Below are positions 17,398 through 26,327 of a stretch of DNA of 58,951 bases, one piece after another. The number at the start of each line of letters is the position of its first letter. Within the stretch, counting starts at the first letter, position 1. The stretch is from Planctomycetota bacterium (GTDB lineage: Bacteria; Planctomycetota; Planctomycetia; Planctomycetales; Planctomycetaceae): positions 1 to 58,951 of the forward strand of contig JAQBVJ010000032.1 in assembly GCA_027623235.1 (NCBI GenBank). The letters run 5' to 3'. Position numbers and translations under genes: made by a program. The notes under the pieces are model-generated. The model worked only from the letters and a program-made list of their open reading frames with translations, did no database searches and was not told the DNA's origin.

Positions 17398-18180
17398 ATG
17401 CAAACGAATTCTGTCAAGCAGAAGTTGATCGACGGGGGAGTCGCGGTCGGCACGATGATGTTCGAATTCAAGTCGCCCGGTGTCGCTCGTGCGGCCGCGC
17501 AGGCGGGAGCCGAGTTCGCCATCTTCGACATGGAGCACACCGGCTGGAGCATCGAGACGATCCGAAGCCTCTGCACAGCCTGCCACGGCACGAACATGCT
17601 TCCGCTGGTCCGCGTTCCAGCGACGGAATATCACTTCATTTCCCGAGTGCTCGATGTCGGTTCCAGCGGCATCATGATGCCAATGGTCGAAACGGTCGAG
17701 CAGGCCCAACTGATGATCCAGTCCGCAAAGTATCCGCCGCAGGGGCGACGCGGCTCCGCATTCGGGATTGCTCACGATGACTATTCCGGCGGCAGTGCTC
17801 TCGACAAAATGGAACAGGCCAATCGGGATCAGATCCTGATCGCTCAAATCGAAACGGCAACCGGCGTCGAGAATGTGGAAGCCATTGCGGCGCTCGACGG
17901 AATGGACTGCCTCTGGATCGGCCAGTCAGACCTCTCATCGTCGCTCGGCGTGCCCGGTCAGTTTGGTCATCCGATCTTTGTTGAGGCGGTCGACCGGATT
18001 ATCAAAGCGTGCAACGATCATGGCAAAGTCGGCGGCTTCATGACGACGACGCTCGAATTCGGCGAGTGGGTCGTGCAGAAGGGTTTCCGGATGCTCGCCT
18101 GGAGCGGCGACATCTGGGTTTATCAGCAGGCGCTCAAAAGCGGCATGGACTCAATGCGAGGCTTCGCCGGCGTAAAGTGA
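17398..18180 (+). CDS. HpcH/HpaI aldolase family protein
   Basis: A 260-residue class II pyruvate aldolase-like TIM barrel. Family blocks: AIFDMEHTGWSIETIRSL, VRVPATEYHFISRVLDVGSS (metal/phosphate region), IAQIETATGVENVEAI with the metal-binding Glu, and LWIGQSDLSSSLG. Substrates are probably 2-keto-3-deoxy acids; the specific one is unknown. The ATG at 17398 is chosen over GTG 17386 and TTG 17374 because it matches the family N terminus. It is divergent from queG across a 160-base gap. Confidence 0.88.
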   Translation: MQTNSVKQKLIDGGVAVGTMMFEFKSPGVARAAAQAGAEFAIFDMEHTGWSIETIRSLCTACHGTNMLPLVRVPATEYHFISRVLDVGSSGIMMPMVETVEQAQLMIQSAKYPPQGRRGSAFGIAHDDYSGGSALDKMEQANRDQILIAQIETATGVENVEAIAALDGMDCLWIGQSDLSSSLGVPGQFGHPIFVEAVDRIIKACNDHGKVGGFMTTTLEFGEWVVQKGFRMLAWSGDIWVYQQALKSGMDSMRGFAGVK

Positions 18181-18249
18181 CTCAGCTGCGCAGCCCGTTG
18201 AAAAACAGAAGTGGCAGGGCCTTCCAGGCCGTGAGTCCTGCACGATTCC

Positions 18250-18270
18250 GCATGGGCAGGATGCCCATGC
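18250..18270. repeat. Small perfect hairpin between aldolase and rimO
   Basis: GCATGGGCA (18250-18258) and TGCCCATGC (18262-18270) form a perfect 9-base stem with a 3-base loop. I recall similar sequence recurring in planctomycete genomes, unverified. It has no T tract. It could shape the rimO leader RNA. Confidence 0.65.
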
Positions 18271-18379
18271 TACTTTGTGACAGGCATCCACTGCGTCTGG
18301 CTCAGGTCAATTTTTGTAACCACAATCCGCCTGACGGCGGTACGACAATCACGGCTCGATCGAGCCATTGAGATTGAAC

Positions 18380-19792
18380 ATGACAGGTCTGCAGAACGAA
18401 ATCGACTTCATCCCCGGCGGGAATTTTGTGTCACGCGACACGGAGAGCAAAGGTACGTACGCATTCGTCAGTCTCGGCTGTCCGAAAAACCTCGTCGACA
18501 GCGAGAAGATGCTCGGCCACCTGGCGATCGACGGGTACTCGCTGGTCACGAATCCGGACGGAGCGGACTTCGTCATCGTCAATACGTGCGGCTTCATCGA
18601 GAGTTCGCGTCAGGAGTCGAAAGACGTCATCAATGAAATGCTCGACCTGAAACGTGCCGGTAAAACAAAAGGCGTCATCGTTGCTGGCTGTCTTCCTGAG
18701 CGGGTCGGCGGAGCGTTGCTCGACGAGATGCCGGAGATCGATCACCTGGTCGGCGTGTTTGGACGAGACGAAATCACGCGAGTCGCCGATCATCTGATCG
18801 GCGGAATCAGAGAGCAGCGTGAGCTGTTCCGGCCGGCTCCGATTCGCGCTCTGGACGACAGGGCACGGCTGCGGATTACGCCTCAGCACTTTGCGTATCT
18901 CAAGATTTCCGAGGGCTGCGATCGAACCTGCACGTTCTGTGCAATTCCGAAAATGCGCGGCAAACACGCGACGAAGCCGATCGAGATGGTGATCCAGGAG
19001 GCGAAAGAACTCGCCGCGGACGGCGTCCGGGAACTGATCATCGTCGCCCAGGACACGACGTATTACGGGCTCGATCTGTACGGCGAGACGCGACTGAACC
19101 AACTGCTGAAGGAACTGGAAAAAGTCGACGGCATCGACTGGATCCGCCTGATGTATCTTTACCCGATCTTCTTTCACGATGAGCTGATCGAGACGATCGC
19201 GTCGTCAACGAAGATTCTGCCGTATCTCGACATGCCGCTGCAGCACATTAACGACACGATGCTCAAGCGGATGCAGCGACGGGTCAAACGCGACGCGACG
19301 GTCGAGCTGATCGAAAAGCTCCGCAAAAACGTTCCGAACCTCGTCCTGCGGACAACATTTATCACCGGCTTTCCCGGTGAGACCGACGAGCAGTTTGAAG
19401 AACTGCGTGAGTTTGTGATCGACTCGCAGTTTCAGCGGATGGGAGTCTTTACGTACTCGCTTGAGCCTGGCACGCCGGCGCAAAAACTCGACGACCAGTT
19501 GCCGGACGACGTGAAGGAAGCTCGCCGCGAAGAATTGATGGAAGTGCAGCAGAAGATTGCCTTCGACTTTGGCGAATCGCTCGTCGGCTACGAGCTCGAC
19601 GCGATCATTGACGCGTCCGTCGAGGACGGTGTCTTTGTCGGCCGCACGTTTGCCGACGCGCCGGAAATTGACGGCAACATTTTCGTCACGGGCGAGGGCA
19701 TCGAGGTTGGGCAGATGATTCCCGTCGAGATCGTCGAATCGCGCGAATACGACCTGGTCGGCGTTTACGATCCAGAGGCGGAAGAGGCATGA
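18380..19792 (+). CDS. rimO: Ribosomal protein S12 methylthiotransferase RimO
   Basis: A 470-residue radical-SAM methylthiotransferase that modifies an aspartate of ribosomal protein S12. The N-terminal cluster uses Cys34 (SLGCPKNLVD), Cys70 (NTCGFIE) and Cys104 (AGCLPER). The radical-SAM motif is CDRTCTFC with Cys180, 184 and 187. TTFITGFPGETDEQFEEL and a C-terminal TRAM domain follow. The GCPKNLVDSE and CGFI signatures separate it from MiaB. ATG 18380 is preferred over TTG 18368. Confidence 0.96.
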   Translation: MTGLQNEIDFIPGGNFVSRDTESKGTYAFVSLGCPKNLVDSEKMLGHLAIDGYSLVTNPDGADFVIVNTCGFIESSRQESKDVINEMLDLKRAGKTKGVIVAGCLPERVGGALLDEMPEIDHLVGVFGRDEITRVADHLIGGIREQRELFRPAPIRALDDRARLRITPQHFAYLKISEGCDRTCTFCAIPKMRGKHATKPIEMVIQEAKELAADGVRELIIVAQDTTYYGLDLYGETRLNQLLKELEKVDGIDWIRLMYLYPIFFHDELIETIASSTKILPYLDMPLQHINDTMLKRMQRRVKRDATVELIEKLRKNVPNLVLRTTFITGFPGETDEQFEELREFVIDSQFQRMGVFTYSLEPGTPAQKLDDQLPDDVKEARREELMEVQQKIAFDFGESLVGYELDAIIDASVEDGVFVGRTFADAPEIDGNIFVTGEGIEVGQMIPVEIVESREYDLVGVYDPEAEEA

Positions 19793-19960
19793 GGCCGGAC
19801 CGTGAGAACTGAAGCCGATGCTCCAATCCTCCGAATTGCTGAGGAGACCGTCCGAAAAAGGATCTCACCGATCACGATCTCTGAACTGAGCACGGAAAAA
19901 TCGGTCGGGAGACATTAATCTGACCCTGCCTCAGAGCGATCCTCTTCAAGGAGTCGGCGG

Positions 19961-22030
19961 ATGGACCGTTTCACTCGACACATGCCTGGCTGGCTGGCGC
20001 TGGTGCTGATCGTCGGGACGCTCACGGGTGAGCTTGTCTCGGCGCAGGACAGGAATGGTGGTATGCCAGGAAAGGTGTTCGCTTCCCATTCACCGATGCG
20101 GCCATTGCCAGTTGCTTCGTCCCAGACGACGGGAACGGGACGTTTCCGATATGTGGACAGCAGGAATGGCGACGATGCTGACACGGGCGGAGAAAAATCG
20201 CCGTGGAAGTCTCTGGCGTGTTCGCTCAGACAACTGGAGCCGGGAGATACACTGTTCCTTCGCGAGGGGACGTACTACGAAAAGTCTCATTTGAGCCGGT
20301 CAGGAACTGAGGACCAGCCGATCACAATCCGATCGTATCCGGGAGAGTTGGCGGTTCTCGACGGCGGTCGTCGTGAGTTCTTCGAGGATCCCGAACAGGC
20401 GTGGATGCCGAATCCGGCGGGCGGCGACGGCGAATTCGTTTCGACTCGAACGTACCACGATGCTGACGCGCGGCGAGTGCCGACTCAGTTTCTGCCCGCA
20501 GCCTGGGAGCCGATGTGGGGCATCGAGGAAGAACGTCCGCTGGCACTTGGGCACTTCGCCGACTCGATGGTGCCTCTCCACAGTTACCGCATTGCCGCAG
20601 ATCTGCGTGCCACCAATGAATTCTGGATTGGCAACAAGCACGAGATGCGCGAGACCGGCATCTATTGCGGCCCTGGCCTGTGGTTCAATCGGGAGACGGG
20701 CCGCATTCACATCCGCCTGGCTCATCACCGGATGCCGGGACTCGGGCAGCAGGCCTACCGCGGCGAGACCGATCCGCGGAAGTTGCGGCTGTCGGTGTCA
20801 GCGGGATTTGGTGAGGAAGTTCTGCGGATCAACGGCGTGCGACATGTCCGTCTTCAGGGCCTGGTATTCCGAGGCGCGACCGGCAGTCCCATGATTCACG
20901 TCTACGGATCGCAGCACATCGAGCTGGATCATCTGACTGTCTACGGAGGCTTTCCTGCTCTAATGGTCAATGCGTCCCAGAAATTGCGAGTGACGAATTC
21001 GGCATTTCGTGGCCAGGCCGCTCCGTGGACGTCTCGTGCCCACATGAAGTACCGAGGGACAGCTTCCTATCAGATCGTCTTCCGCAACGATCAACCGCGA
21101 AACGAGGACATCGAACTGGCGTGGTGCGAATTCACGGACGACCATGACTTCGCGTTTCTGCGTTATGTCCGGAACCTGCAGTTTCACCATAACTTCGTCG
21201 ACAACTTTAACGATGACGGACTGGAGTGCGGTCCGAAACTGCGAGACCACACGCTGTTCATTTACCAGAATCGAATCGGTCGCTGCCTGATCCCGCTGAC
21301 TCAGCACGAGATCGAAAAAGACGAAGCGCCGCTCGACCACGATCCAGAGTCCGGCGTTTACGTGTACCGCAACGTCTTCGACATGCGAGGCGGGACGTAT
21401 AAAGGCCCGCCCGCCGAACCCGATCCGACCGGCGAATTTCTTCGCGGCGAAGGACATCTTGTCGGCGACCACGGCGGACCGATCTGGCCCGTCATGCGGG
21501 TTTACCACAACACGTTTCTTCGAGAGACTCCCGTCTGGCGGAACTATTTCCTCTTTGGACTGGGGGCTCAGGGATTGCGTCAGAATGAACGCGACGTCTT
21601 CAACAACATTTTTGTGCAGGCTGACCTTGTCCCCGGCGTGACGATTCCAGGAAAGTCGGCGACGAGTCTTCGCGAAGGCGGCAACCTGTTGTGGGGAATG
21701 AGGGAAGGCCCTCAGTTCAAGGGCGACCTGTTTGGCAAGTTTCGATCGACGCCGTTGTTTGGGCTCAGTCGAGCGGTTTACTCGCCCGGATGGACGACAC
21801 AGGATCGCGTCGCGGATCCGGGGTTCGTCAGTCTCGATGACCTGAGACTGCCGCCTGAAAGCCGCGCCGTCGATTCGGGGCAGAGCCTGCCGACAGAATG
21901 GCCCGATCCACTCAAGCAGGTCGACATGAATCAGCCGGACAGCGGCGCGTTACCTGCCGGTGCCAGACCGTGGGGCATCGGAGTTGACAGTCGACTATCG
22001 TTATTCGGCGGCGCGAAGTCGCAAGATTAG
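19961..22030 (+). CDS. Secreted right-handed parallel beta-helix protein
   Basis: A 689-residue exported protein; hydrophobic leader GWLALVLIVGTLTGELVSAQ. After FRYVDSRNGDDADTGGEKSP, a common start of DUF1565/polysaccharide-lyase-like beta-helices, comes PWKSLACSLRQLEPGDTLFL, then repeated short coils (RHVRLQGLVFRGATG, QHIELDHLTVYGG, KLRVTNSAF, NLQFHHNFVDNFNDDGLE). The fold suggests polysaccharide binding or cleavage; no catalytic set can be assigned with confidence. It begins 168 bases after rimO with no obvious link to it. Confidence 0.8.
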   Translation: MDRFTRHMPGWLALVLIVGTLTGELVSAQDRNGGMPGKVFASHSPMRPLPVASSQTTGTGRFRYVDSRNGDDADTGGEKSPWKSLACSLRQLEPGDTLFLREGTYYEKSHLSRSGTEDQPITIRSYPGELAVLDGGRREFFEDPEQAWMPNPAGGDGEFVSTRTYHDADARRVPTQFLPAAWEPMWGIEEERPLALGHFADSMVPLHSYRIAADLRATNEFWIGNKHEMRETGIYCGPGLWFNRETGRIHIRLAHHRMPGLGQQAYRGETDPRKLRLSVSAGFGEEVLRINGVRHVRLQGLVFRGATGSPMIHVYGSQHIELDHLTVYGGFPALMVNASQKLRVTNSAFRGQAAPWTSRAHMKYRGTASYQIVFRNDQPRNEDIELAWCEFTDDHDFAFLRYVRNLQFHHNFVDNFNDDGLECGPKLRDHTLFIYQNRIGRCLIPLTQHEIEKDEAPLDHDPESGVYVYRNVFDMRGGTYKGPPAEPDPTGEFLRGEGHLVGDHGGPIWPVMRVYHNTFLRETPVWRNYFLFGLGAQGLRQNERDVFNNIFVQADLVPGVTIPGKSATSLREGGNLLWGMREGPQFKGDLFGKFRSTPLFGLSRAVYSPGWTTQDRVADPGFVSLDDLRLPPESRAVDSGQSLPTEWPDPLKQVDMNQPDSGALPAGARPWGIGVDSRLSLFGGAKSQD

Positions 22031-22135
22031 AGACAAACCCGGCATCTCGACCGAATGCCTCACAAGACATTGTGAGTCTTGCTGAACAGTCATCATCGTC
22101 GGGGCATTTTCAAAATTGAAAAAGAAGGAGACACC

Positions 22136-23155
22136 GTGAAGCACATTCCTGTATTTGCAATTTTATTGACGATCGTTGTGCAGTCCGCCGCCCAGGCAAA
22201 GGACTGGGTCGTGTATGAAGGAGACAGCGGCCCTGGCAAGGGGAAACACATCGTCTTTATCGCTTCTGATCACGAATACCGCGGTGAGGAGACCTGTCCG
22301 GCGATTGCTCGGATCCTGGCAAAACGCTACGGCTTCAAGTGCACCGTTCTGTTTGGCCTCGACGAAAAAGGCTTCATCAAGGCAGGTTCATCGCGGATCC
22401 CAGGCATGGAAGCTCTGGAAAGTGCCGACATGATGTTCCTGTTCATGCGATTCCTGAATCCTGCGGATGAGTCCATGAAGTATTTCGATGAGTACCTGCA
22501 ACGCGGCGGCCCGGTTCTTGGTCTTCGCACCACGACACACGCATTCAACGGAATCAAAGGTCAGTACGAGAAATATCATTTTCGATACGACAAAGAGGAT
22601 TACCACATGGGATTCGGCCGGCAGGTTCTCGGAGAAACCTGGGCGGGCCACTATGGCCAGAATCATAAATGCAGTACACGACTCGACCCCATTCCGGAAC
22701 AGACAGGGCATGTGGTCCTGTCCGGCGTCAAGGACATGCACTGCAAGGCCGGAGCCTACGATGCGAATCCGATGCCCAACTCCGTCATCCTCGCAAACAA
22801 CCAGGTGCTGCAGACGATGGAGCAGGGCTCCGAGCCGCTGGCAGGCAAACCGCCGAAGCCCGCTGTCTGGGTACGGACTTACAAATCGGCATCTGGAAAA
22901 GAAGGCCGCGTTTTCTGCTCCACACAGGGTGCCTCGGAAGACATCGTCAACGACGGATTCCGGCGCTGTGTTATCAACGGCGTTTTCTGGTGCATGGGGC
23001 TCGAAAAAGAGATCAAACCAGACATGGATATCGCCTTCGTCGGGCCATACAACCCTGTGACATTCAGCTTCAATGGCGAACGGAAAGGTGTGAAACCTGC
23101 CGACATCGAAGGCTGGGATACTCCGATCTGGGACAAGAACGCCCGCACGAAATAG
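22136..23155 (+). CDS. ThuA-like (trehalose-utilisation-type) exported protein
   Basis: A 339-residue protein with signal peptide (IPVFAILLTIVVQSAAQA). The ThuA-like, class I glutamine-amidotransferase fold is suggested by KHIVFIASDHEYRGEETCP, ESADMMFLFMRF and the GGPVLGLRTTTHAF turn. GRVFCSTQGASEDIVNDGFRR...VFWCMGLE closes the domain as in this family. The GTG at 22136 is preferred: it has GAAGGAG 5 bases upstream and begins at the signal peptide; TTG 22079 would add a non-homologous stretch. Relatives sit in sugar-degradation loci; the activity is unknown. Confidence 0.85.
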   Translation: MKHIPVFAILLTIVVQSAAQAKDWVVYEGDSGPGKGKHIVFIASDHEYRGEETCPAIARILAKRYGFKCTVLFGLDEKGFIKAGSSRIPGMEALESADMMFLFMRFLNPADESMKYFDEYLQRGGPVLGLRTTTHAFNGIKGQYEKYHFRYDKEDYHMGFGRQVLGETWAGHYGQNHKCSTRLDPIPEQTGHVVLSGVKDMHCKAGAYDANPMPNSVILANNQVLQTMEQGSEPLAGKPPKPAVWVRTYKSASGKEGRVFCSTQGASEDIVNDGFRRCVINGVFWCMGLEKEIKPDMDIAFVGPYNPVTFSFNGERKGVKPADIEGWDTPIWDKNARTK

Positions 23156-23224
23156 TCGGCCCGGTCTTGTCTTCTTGAGTTCAGAAAAAGACCGCCTGAA
23201 CGTTGCGAGCCCTTGCGCTGAGGC

Positions 23225-23247
23225 CCGACTGAAGTACCCTCAGTCGG
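23225..23247. terminator. Hairpin between convergent genes, overlapping a stop codon
   Basis: CCGACTGA (23225-23232) and TCAGTCGG (23240-23247) form a perfect 8-base stem with a 7-base loop, extended by AGG/CCT. It includes the stop codon of the minus-strand beta-propeller gene (23240-23242) and lies 70 bases after the ThuA-like gene. No long T tract, so terminator function is inferred from position. Confidence 0.45.
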
Positions 23248-24496
23248 CCTCGGCGATCCGGTACAGTTGATTCTCCGTGCGGATAAACAGGGACTTGCCG
23301 GAGACCGCGTAGCACGCAAACGTTCGCGGTTCGAGTTTGTTTCGTCCGATTTCTTCGAAGGTCGTGCCGGACTTGATGATGATTGTTTCCCCATCTTCGG
23401 CCTGGATGTAAATCTTTCCGTCCGCTGCCAGTGGCGAGGCTGAATAGTTTCCGCCAATTCGTTCCTGCCAGTGAACCTCGCCGGTTTTCGCGTCGCAGCA
23501 GGTCGCGATGCCCTTATCGCTGACGACGTAAACTTCGTTGCCGACGACGAGTGGCGATGGCGTGTGCGGTGCGCCTTTCTTCAGCGTCCATCGAACGTGC
23601 GAATCGGTCACGTCGCCTTTGCCGCTCGGATCGATCGCGTACAGCACCGGGCTGTCGTAGCTTGAGGAGACAAAGACCAGGCCATGGGCAAACACTGGGC
23701 GGGGAATCACCGAGTAACCGCCGTTGTAGTCCACTTTCCAGATCAGCTTGCCATCGACGTCGTAGCTGTAAACGAAGCCGGAAGCCTGTGAGATGATCTG
23801 CTGTTTTCCGTCGACCTCGATGAGCAGTGGCGTGCCGAACGCAAACTTCTTGGGAATGCTCGGGATCGTACGATCCGTTTTCCAGGCGACTTTGCCGGTG
23901 TTCTTATTGATCGCCGCGATGAAGTCGATGTCTCCGCCGTCACACGACATGACAAGATTGTCGCCCACCAGAATCGGCGATCCACCGTTTCCGTGAACCG
24001 GAGCGTATTGCAATTCCTGATTCTTCCAGACGATCTCCCCTGTGGTCGTCAGTGCCGCGGTGCCTCGTGTTCCAAAGTGGACGAAGATGTGCTTGCCGTC
24101 GGTGATCGGCGTCGGGCTCGCCTGACTGTTCTTGGAATGGACGCGGTCGGCGGCTCCACCGGCAGACTCCTGAGAAAATACTTCGACGTCCCAGAGAACC
24201 TCACCGGTTTCCTCACTGAGGCAGACTGCTCGCAGCGACTGCTGAGGGTCGCGGACTCCCTTGTCGGAAACAGCCGTCGTAACATAAATCTGTCCGCCCA
24301 GAATGATGGGCGAGGACCAGCCGAGTCCATCAATCGGAGTTTTCCAGACGACGTTTTCCGTCGCGGACCAGGAAACCGGCAGGTTCGTCTCGGCCGCGTG
24401 TCCCTGGCCGGTCGGGCCGCGGAATTCAGTCCAGTCGCCGGCATGAAGGGAAACCGTTGAAAGAAACAACACGATCACGGACAAGAGGATTCTCAT
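23240..24496 (-). CDS. PQQ-like beta-propeller repeat protein
   Basis: A 418-residue exported beta-propeller (signal peptide LLSVIVLFLSTVSLHAG). Blades are visible as repeats ending in the W-rich motif: TGEVLWDVEVF, TGEIVWKNQEL, TGKVAWKTDRT, DGKLIWKVDYN, TGEVHWQERIG. It starts with WTEFRGPTGQGHA, typical of planctomycete BamB-like/PQQ proteins. It lacks evidence of a catalytic PQQ site and is more likely a binding scaffold than a dehydrogenase. ATG 24496 begins the leader. Convergent with the ThuA-like gene. Confidence 0.88.
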   Translation of the reverse strand: MRILLSVIVLFLSTVSLHAGDWTEFRGPTGQGHAAETNLPVSWSATENVVWKTPIDGLGWSSPIILGGQIYVTTAVSDKGVRDPQQSLRAVCLSEETGEVLWDVEVFSQESAGGAADRVHSKNSQASPTPITDGKHIFVHFGTRGTAALTTTGEIVWKNQELQYAPVHGNGGSPILVGDNLVMSCDGGDIDFIAAINKNTGKVAWKTDRTIPSIPKKFAFGTPLLIEVDGKQQIISQASGFVYSYDVDGKLIWKVDYNGGYSVIPRPVFAHGLVFVSSSYDSPVLYAIDPSGKGDVTDSHVRWTLKKGAPHTPSPLVVGNEVYVVSDKGIATCCDAKTGEVHWQERIGGNYSASPLAADGKIYIQAEDGETIIIKSGTTFEEIGRNKLEPRTFACYAVSGKSLFIRTENQLYRIAEAD

Positions 24497-24643
24497 GAGA
24501 AACTCCGGCGGGATGAGGAGAGGCGGGGCAGATTGGGAATTTATTGTAAGACGACTCAGCCAGTTCGTCACACTATGATCCCGTCGGAATGACCATCCTT
24601 GCTGGTCGACTCGAAGCGAAAAGGCAACTCCACGGAGGGAATG

Positions 24644-25393
24644 ATGGACCACGACGAGCAGCGGCCGGAAGTTCGCGAGCTTTCATCGCGACAGCGGCGG
24701 GTACTGGGAGTGCTCATGGAAAAGGGCCTCACCACGCCCGAGTACTACCCGATGACGATGAAGGCGGTCATTGCCGGTTGTAACCAGAAAAGCAACCGCT
24801 CACCGATCACCAGTTACGATGAAGACGCCGTCGAAGAAACGCTCGATCAGCTTCGCGAGCTCGGTCTCGGCGCGGTCATCCTGCCGGACTCGGGGCGGAC
24901 AGAGCGATACCGGCACTATGTGCGGAAGCGGTACTCGTTCAGCGAGCCACAGATCGCGATCCTCACCGAGCTGCTTTTGCGAGGCCGGCAGACGATGGGT
25001 GAACTCCGAGGCCGCGCGAGCCGGATGGTACCGATCGAGGATTTGACGGCGCTGCGTGCGGAGCTGAGCGGGCTCATCGAACAGGGCTACGCCCAGGCAA
25101 CCGACGCGCTGGAGCGGCGCGGCGTTGAGGTCGACCACTGTTTCTATAAGGCAAGCGAGAACCGCACGATGGAAGCAGCGACGGCTGCGGTTTCGAGTTC
25201 CGGCCCGGCTCGACGGCATGAGTCTGCTGCCGCCGCTCCCGCTGTTTCGTCGGCTGCTCCGGCCAACAACGCGGCTCTGGTCGAACTGCTGGCCGAGAAT
25301 CAGCAATTGAAATCGGACGTCGAGGATCTCAAGCAGGACGTCGCGCGGCTGAACGATCGGCTCGACAAGCTGTGCCGGGACCTCGGCGTGTGA
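24644..25393 (+). CDS. YceH family protein (DUF480)
   Basis: A 249-residue protein of the YceH family, two winged helices: VRELSSRQRRVLGVLMEKGL, TPEYYPMTMKAVIAGCNQKS, NRSPITSYDEDAVEETLDQL, then VRKRYSFSEPQIAILTELLL and GRQTMGELRGRA. After residue 180 an Ala/Ser/Pro linker leads to a coiled coil (LLAENQQLKSDVEDLKQDVA). The function is not established; wings suggest DNA or protein binding. GGAGG at 24634-24638 is spaced 5 bases from ATG 24644, favouring it over ATG 24641. Confidence 0.9.
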   Translation: MDHDEQRPEVRELSSRQRRVLGVLMEKGLTTPEYYPMTMKAVIAGCNQKSNRSPITSYDEDAVEETLDQLRELGLGAVILPDSGRTERYRHYVRKRYSFSEPQIAILTELLLRGRQTMGELRGRASRMVPIEDLTALRAELSGLIEQGYAQATDALERRGVEVDHCFYKASENRTMEAATAAVSSSGPARRHESAAAAPAVSSAAPANNAALVELLAENQQLKSDVEDLKQDVARLNDRLDKLCRDLGV

Positions 25394-25435
25394 CCAGGGT
25401 TTCATCCCGGTCGTGTCTCAGTGATCCTTTAGCTC

Positions 25436-25936
25436 TCAGTGGTCCTTGAGCCATTCCATTGCGAGGTCGTCGTCGGTCGAGTCCGTTTTTCGGCGAGAAG
25501 GCGTTGGCGGTTTGGGCACTGGGGCCGGCTCGGGTTCAGGGTCTGGCTCGGAAGTTTGCCGCCGATTGCCGGCCAGGCCGGCTTTTTCGAGCAGGCTTCG
25601 GGCAAACGGGTTCTCGTCATCGACCGGTCGCTCGCCGGCGGCTTCGTAGCCGACTTCGAATTTGTGACGACCGATGTGCAGGATGTCGCCGGGGAAAACC
25701 CACTTCTGGTCACAGCGTTCCGAGTTCACTCGAATGCCGTTTGAGCTGCCCAGGTCTTTCACGTACCAGTAGCCGTTGATCAGCTCCAGCTCGCAGTGGC
25801 GCGACGAGACATTCGGAAATCTCAGCGTGACGTCGCAGCTGCTTCGACGACCGACAATCAGTTTGCGACGGAGCATGGGAATCGGATCTCCACCGCCGCA
25901 GGGAGTCAGCTCGCCGTAAATCTTCGTGCCGTTCAT
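25436..25936 (-). CDS. FHA domain protein
   Basis: A 166-residue protein. Residues 20-95 are an FHA phosphothreonine-binding domain with all key motifs: LIVGRRSSCDV, NVSSRHCELEL and LGSSNGIRVNS. It is followed by a Glu/Pro-rich stretch (PDPEPEPAPVPKPPTPSRR) and an acidic end. There is no membrane segment. It should read Ser/Thr phosphorylation, but no kinase is nearby. It converges with the YceH-like gene, ends 42 bases apart. Confidence 0.9.
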   Translation of the reverse strand: MNGTKIYGELTPCGGGDPIPMLRRKLIVGRRSSCDVTLRFPNVSSRHCELELINGYWYVKDLGSSNGIRVNSERCDQKWVFPGDILHIGRHKFEVGYEAAGERPVDDENPFARSLLEKAGLAGNRRQTSEPDPEPEPAPVPKPPTPSRRKTDSTDDDLAMEWLKDH

Positions 25937-26327
25937 GGAGAAACCAGCTCCAGTCTCGATTGAGAATTTCGTCTTGTCACCAGCCTGGCCAGGATTGCCG
26001 CAAGCCTCGTGCCGGTGGTGAGCACGAGTGCGGACAAGAGATCTTTCGTACGGATCCAGGAGAGGATCTCGGAAAGAAACCTGCAGAGTTCATCGTAAAC
26101 CGCTCAATTCCAGACATCAACCTGCCTCTATGGTCAGGCCAATGGTTGGCCGAATTACCTTCGGTCGAAGCCACACAGCCGTCAAATCTCTCGCCTGTGC
26201 CACCGACCCAGACTCGACAGGAATGCGTAACTGCTTTCGCGGAGAATCTTCCATCAGTTTAACGAGCTTGCCTGGACAATTTTCGGCGATCGTCAGGAAT
26301 CCGCTGCAAGGAATGCAAACGGAAATT
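25937..26327. other. Gene-free stretch of 391 bases
   Basis: Lies upstream of the FHA gene and downstream of apgM. Open frames here have no recognisable content and no ribosome-binding sites. I see no strong hairpin or repeat. Confidence 0.5.

Noticed and set aside
23240..24496. PQQ-dependent alcohol dehydrogenase
   Set aside because: Only propeller repeats are seen; cofactor and haem sites of such enzymes are missing.
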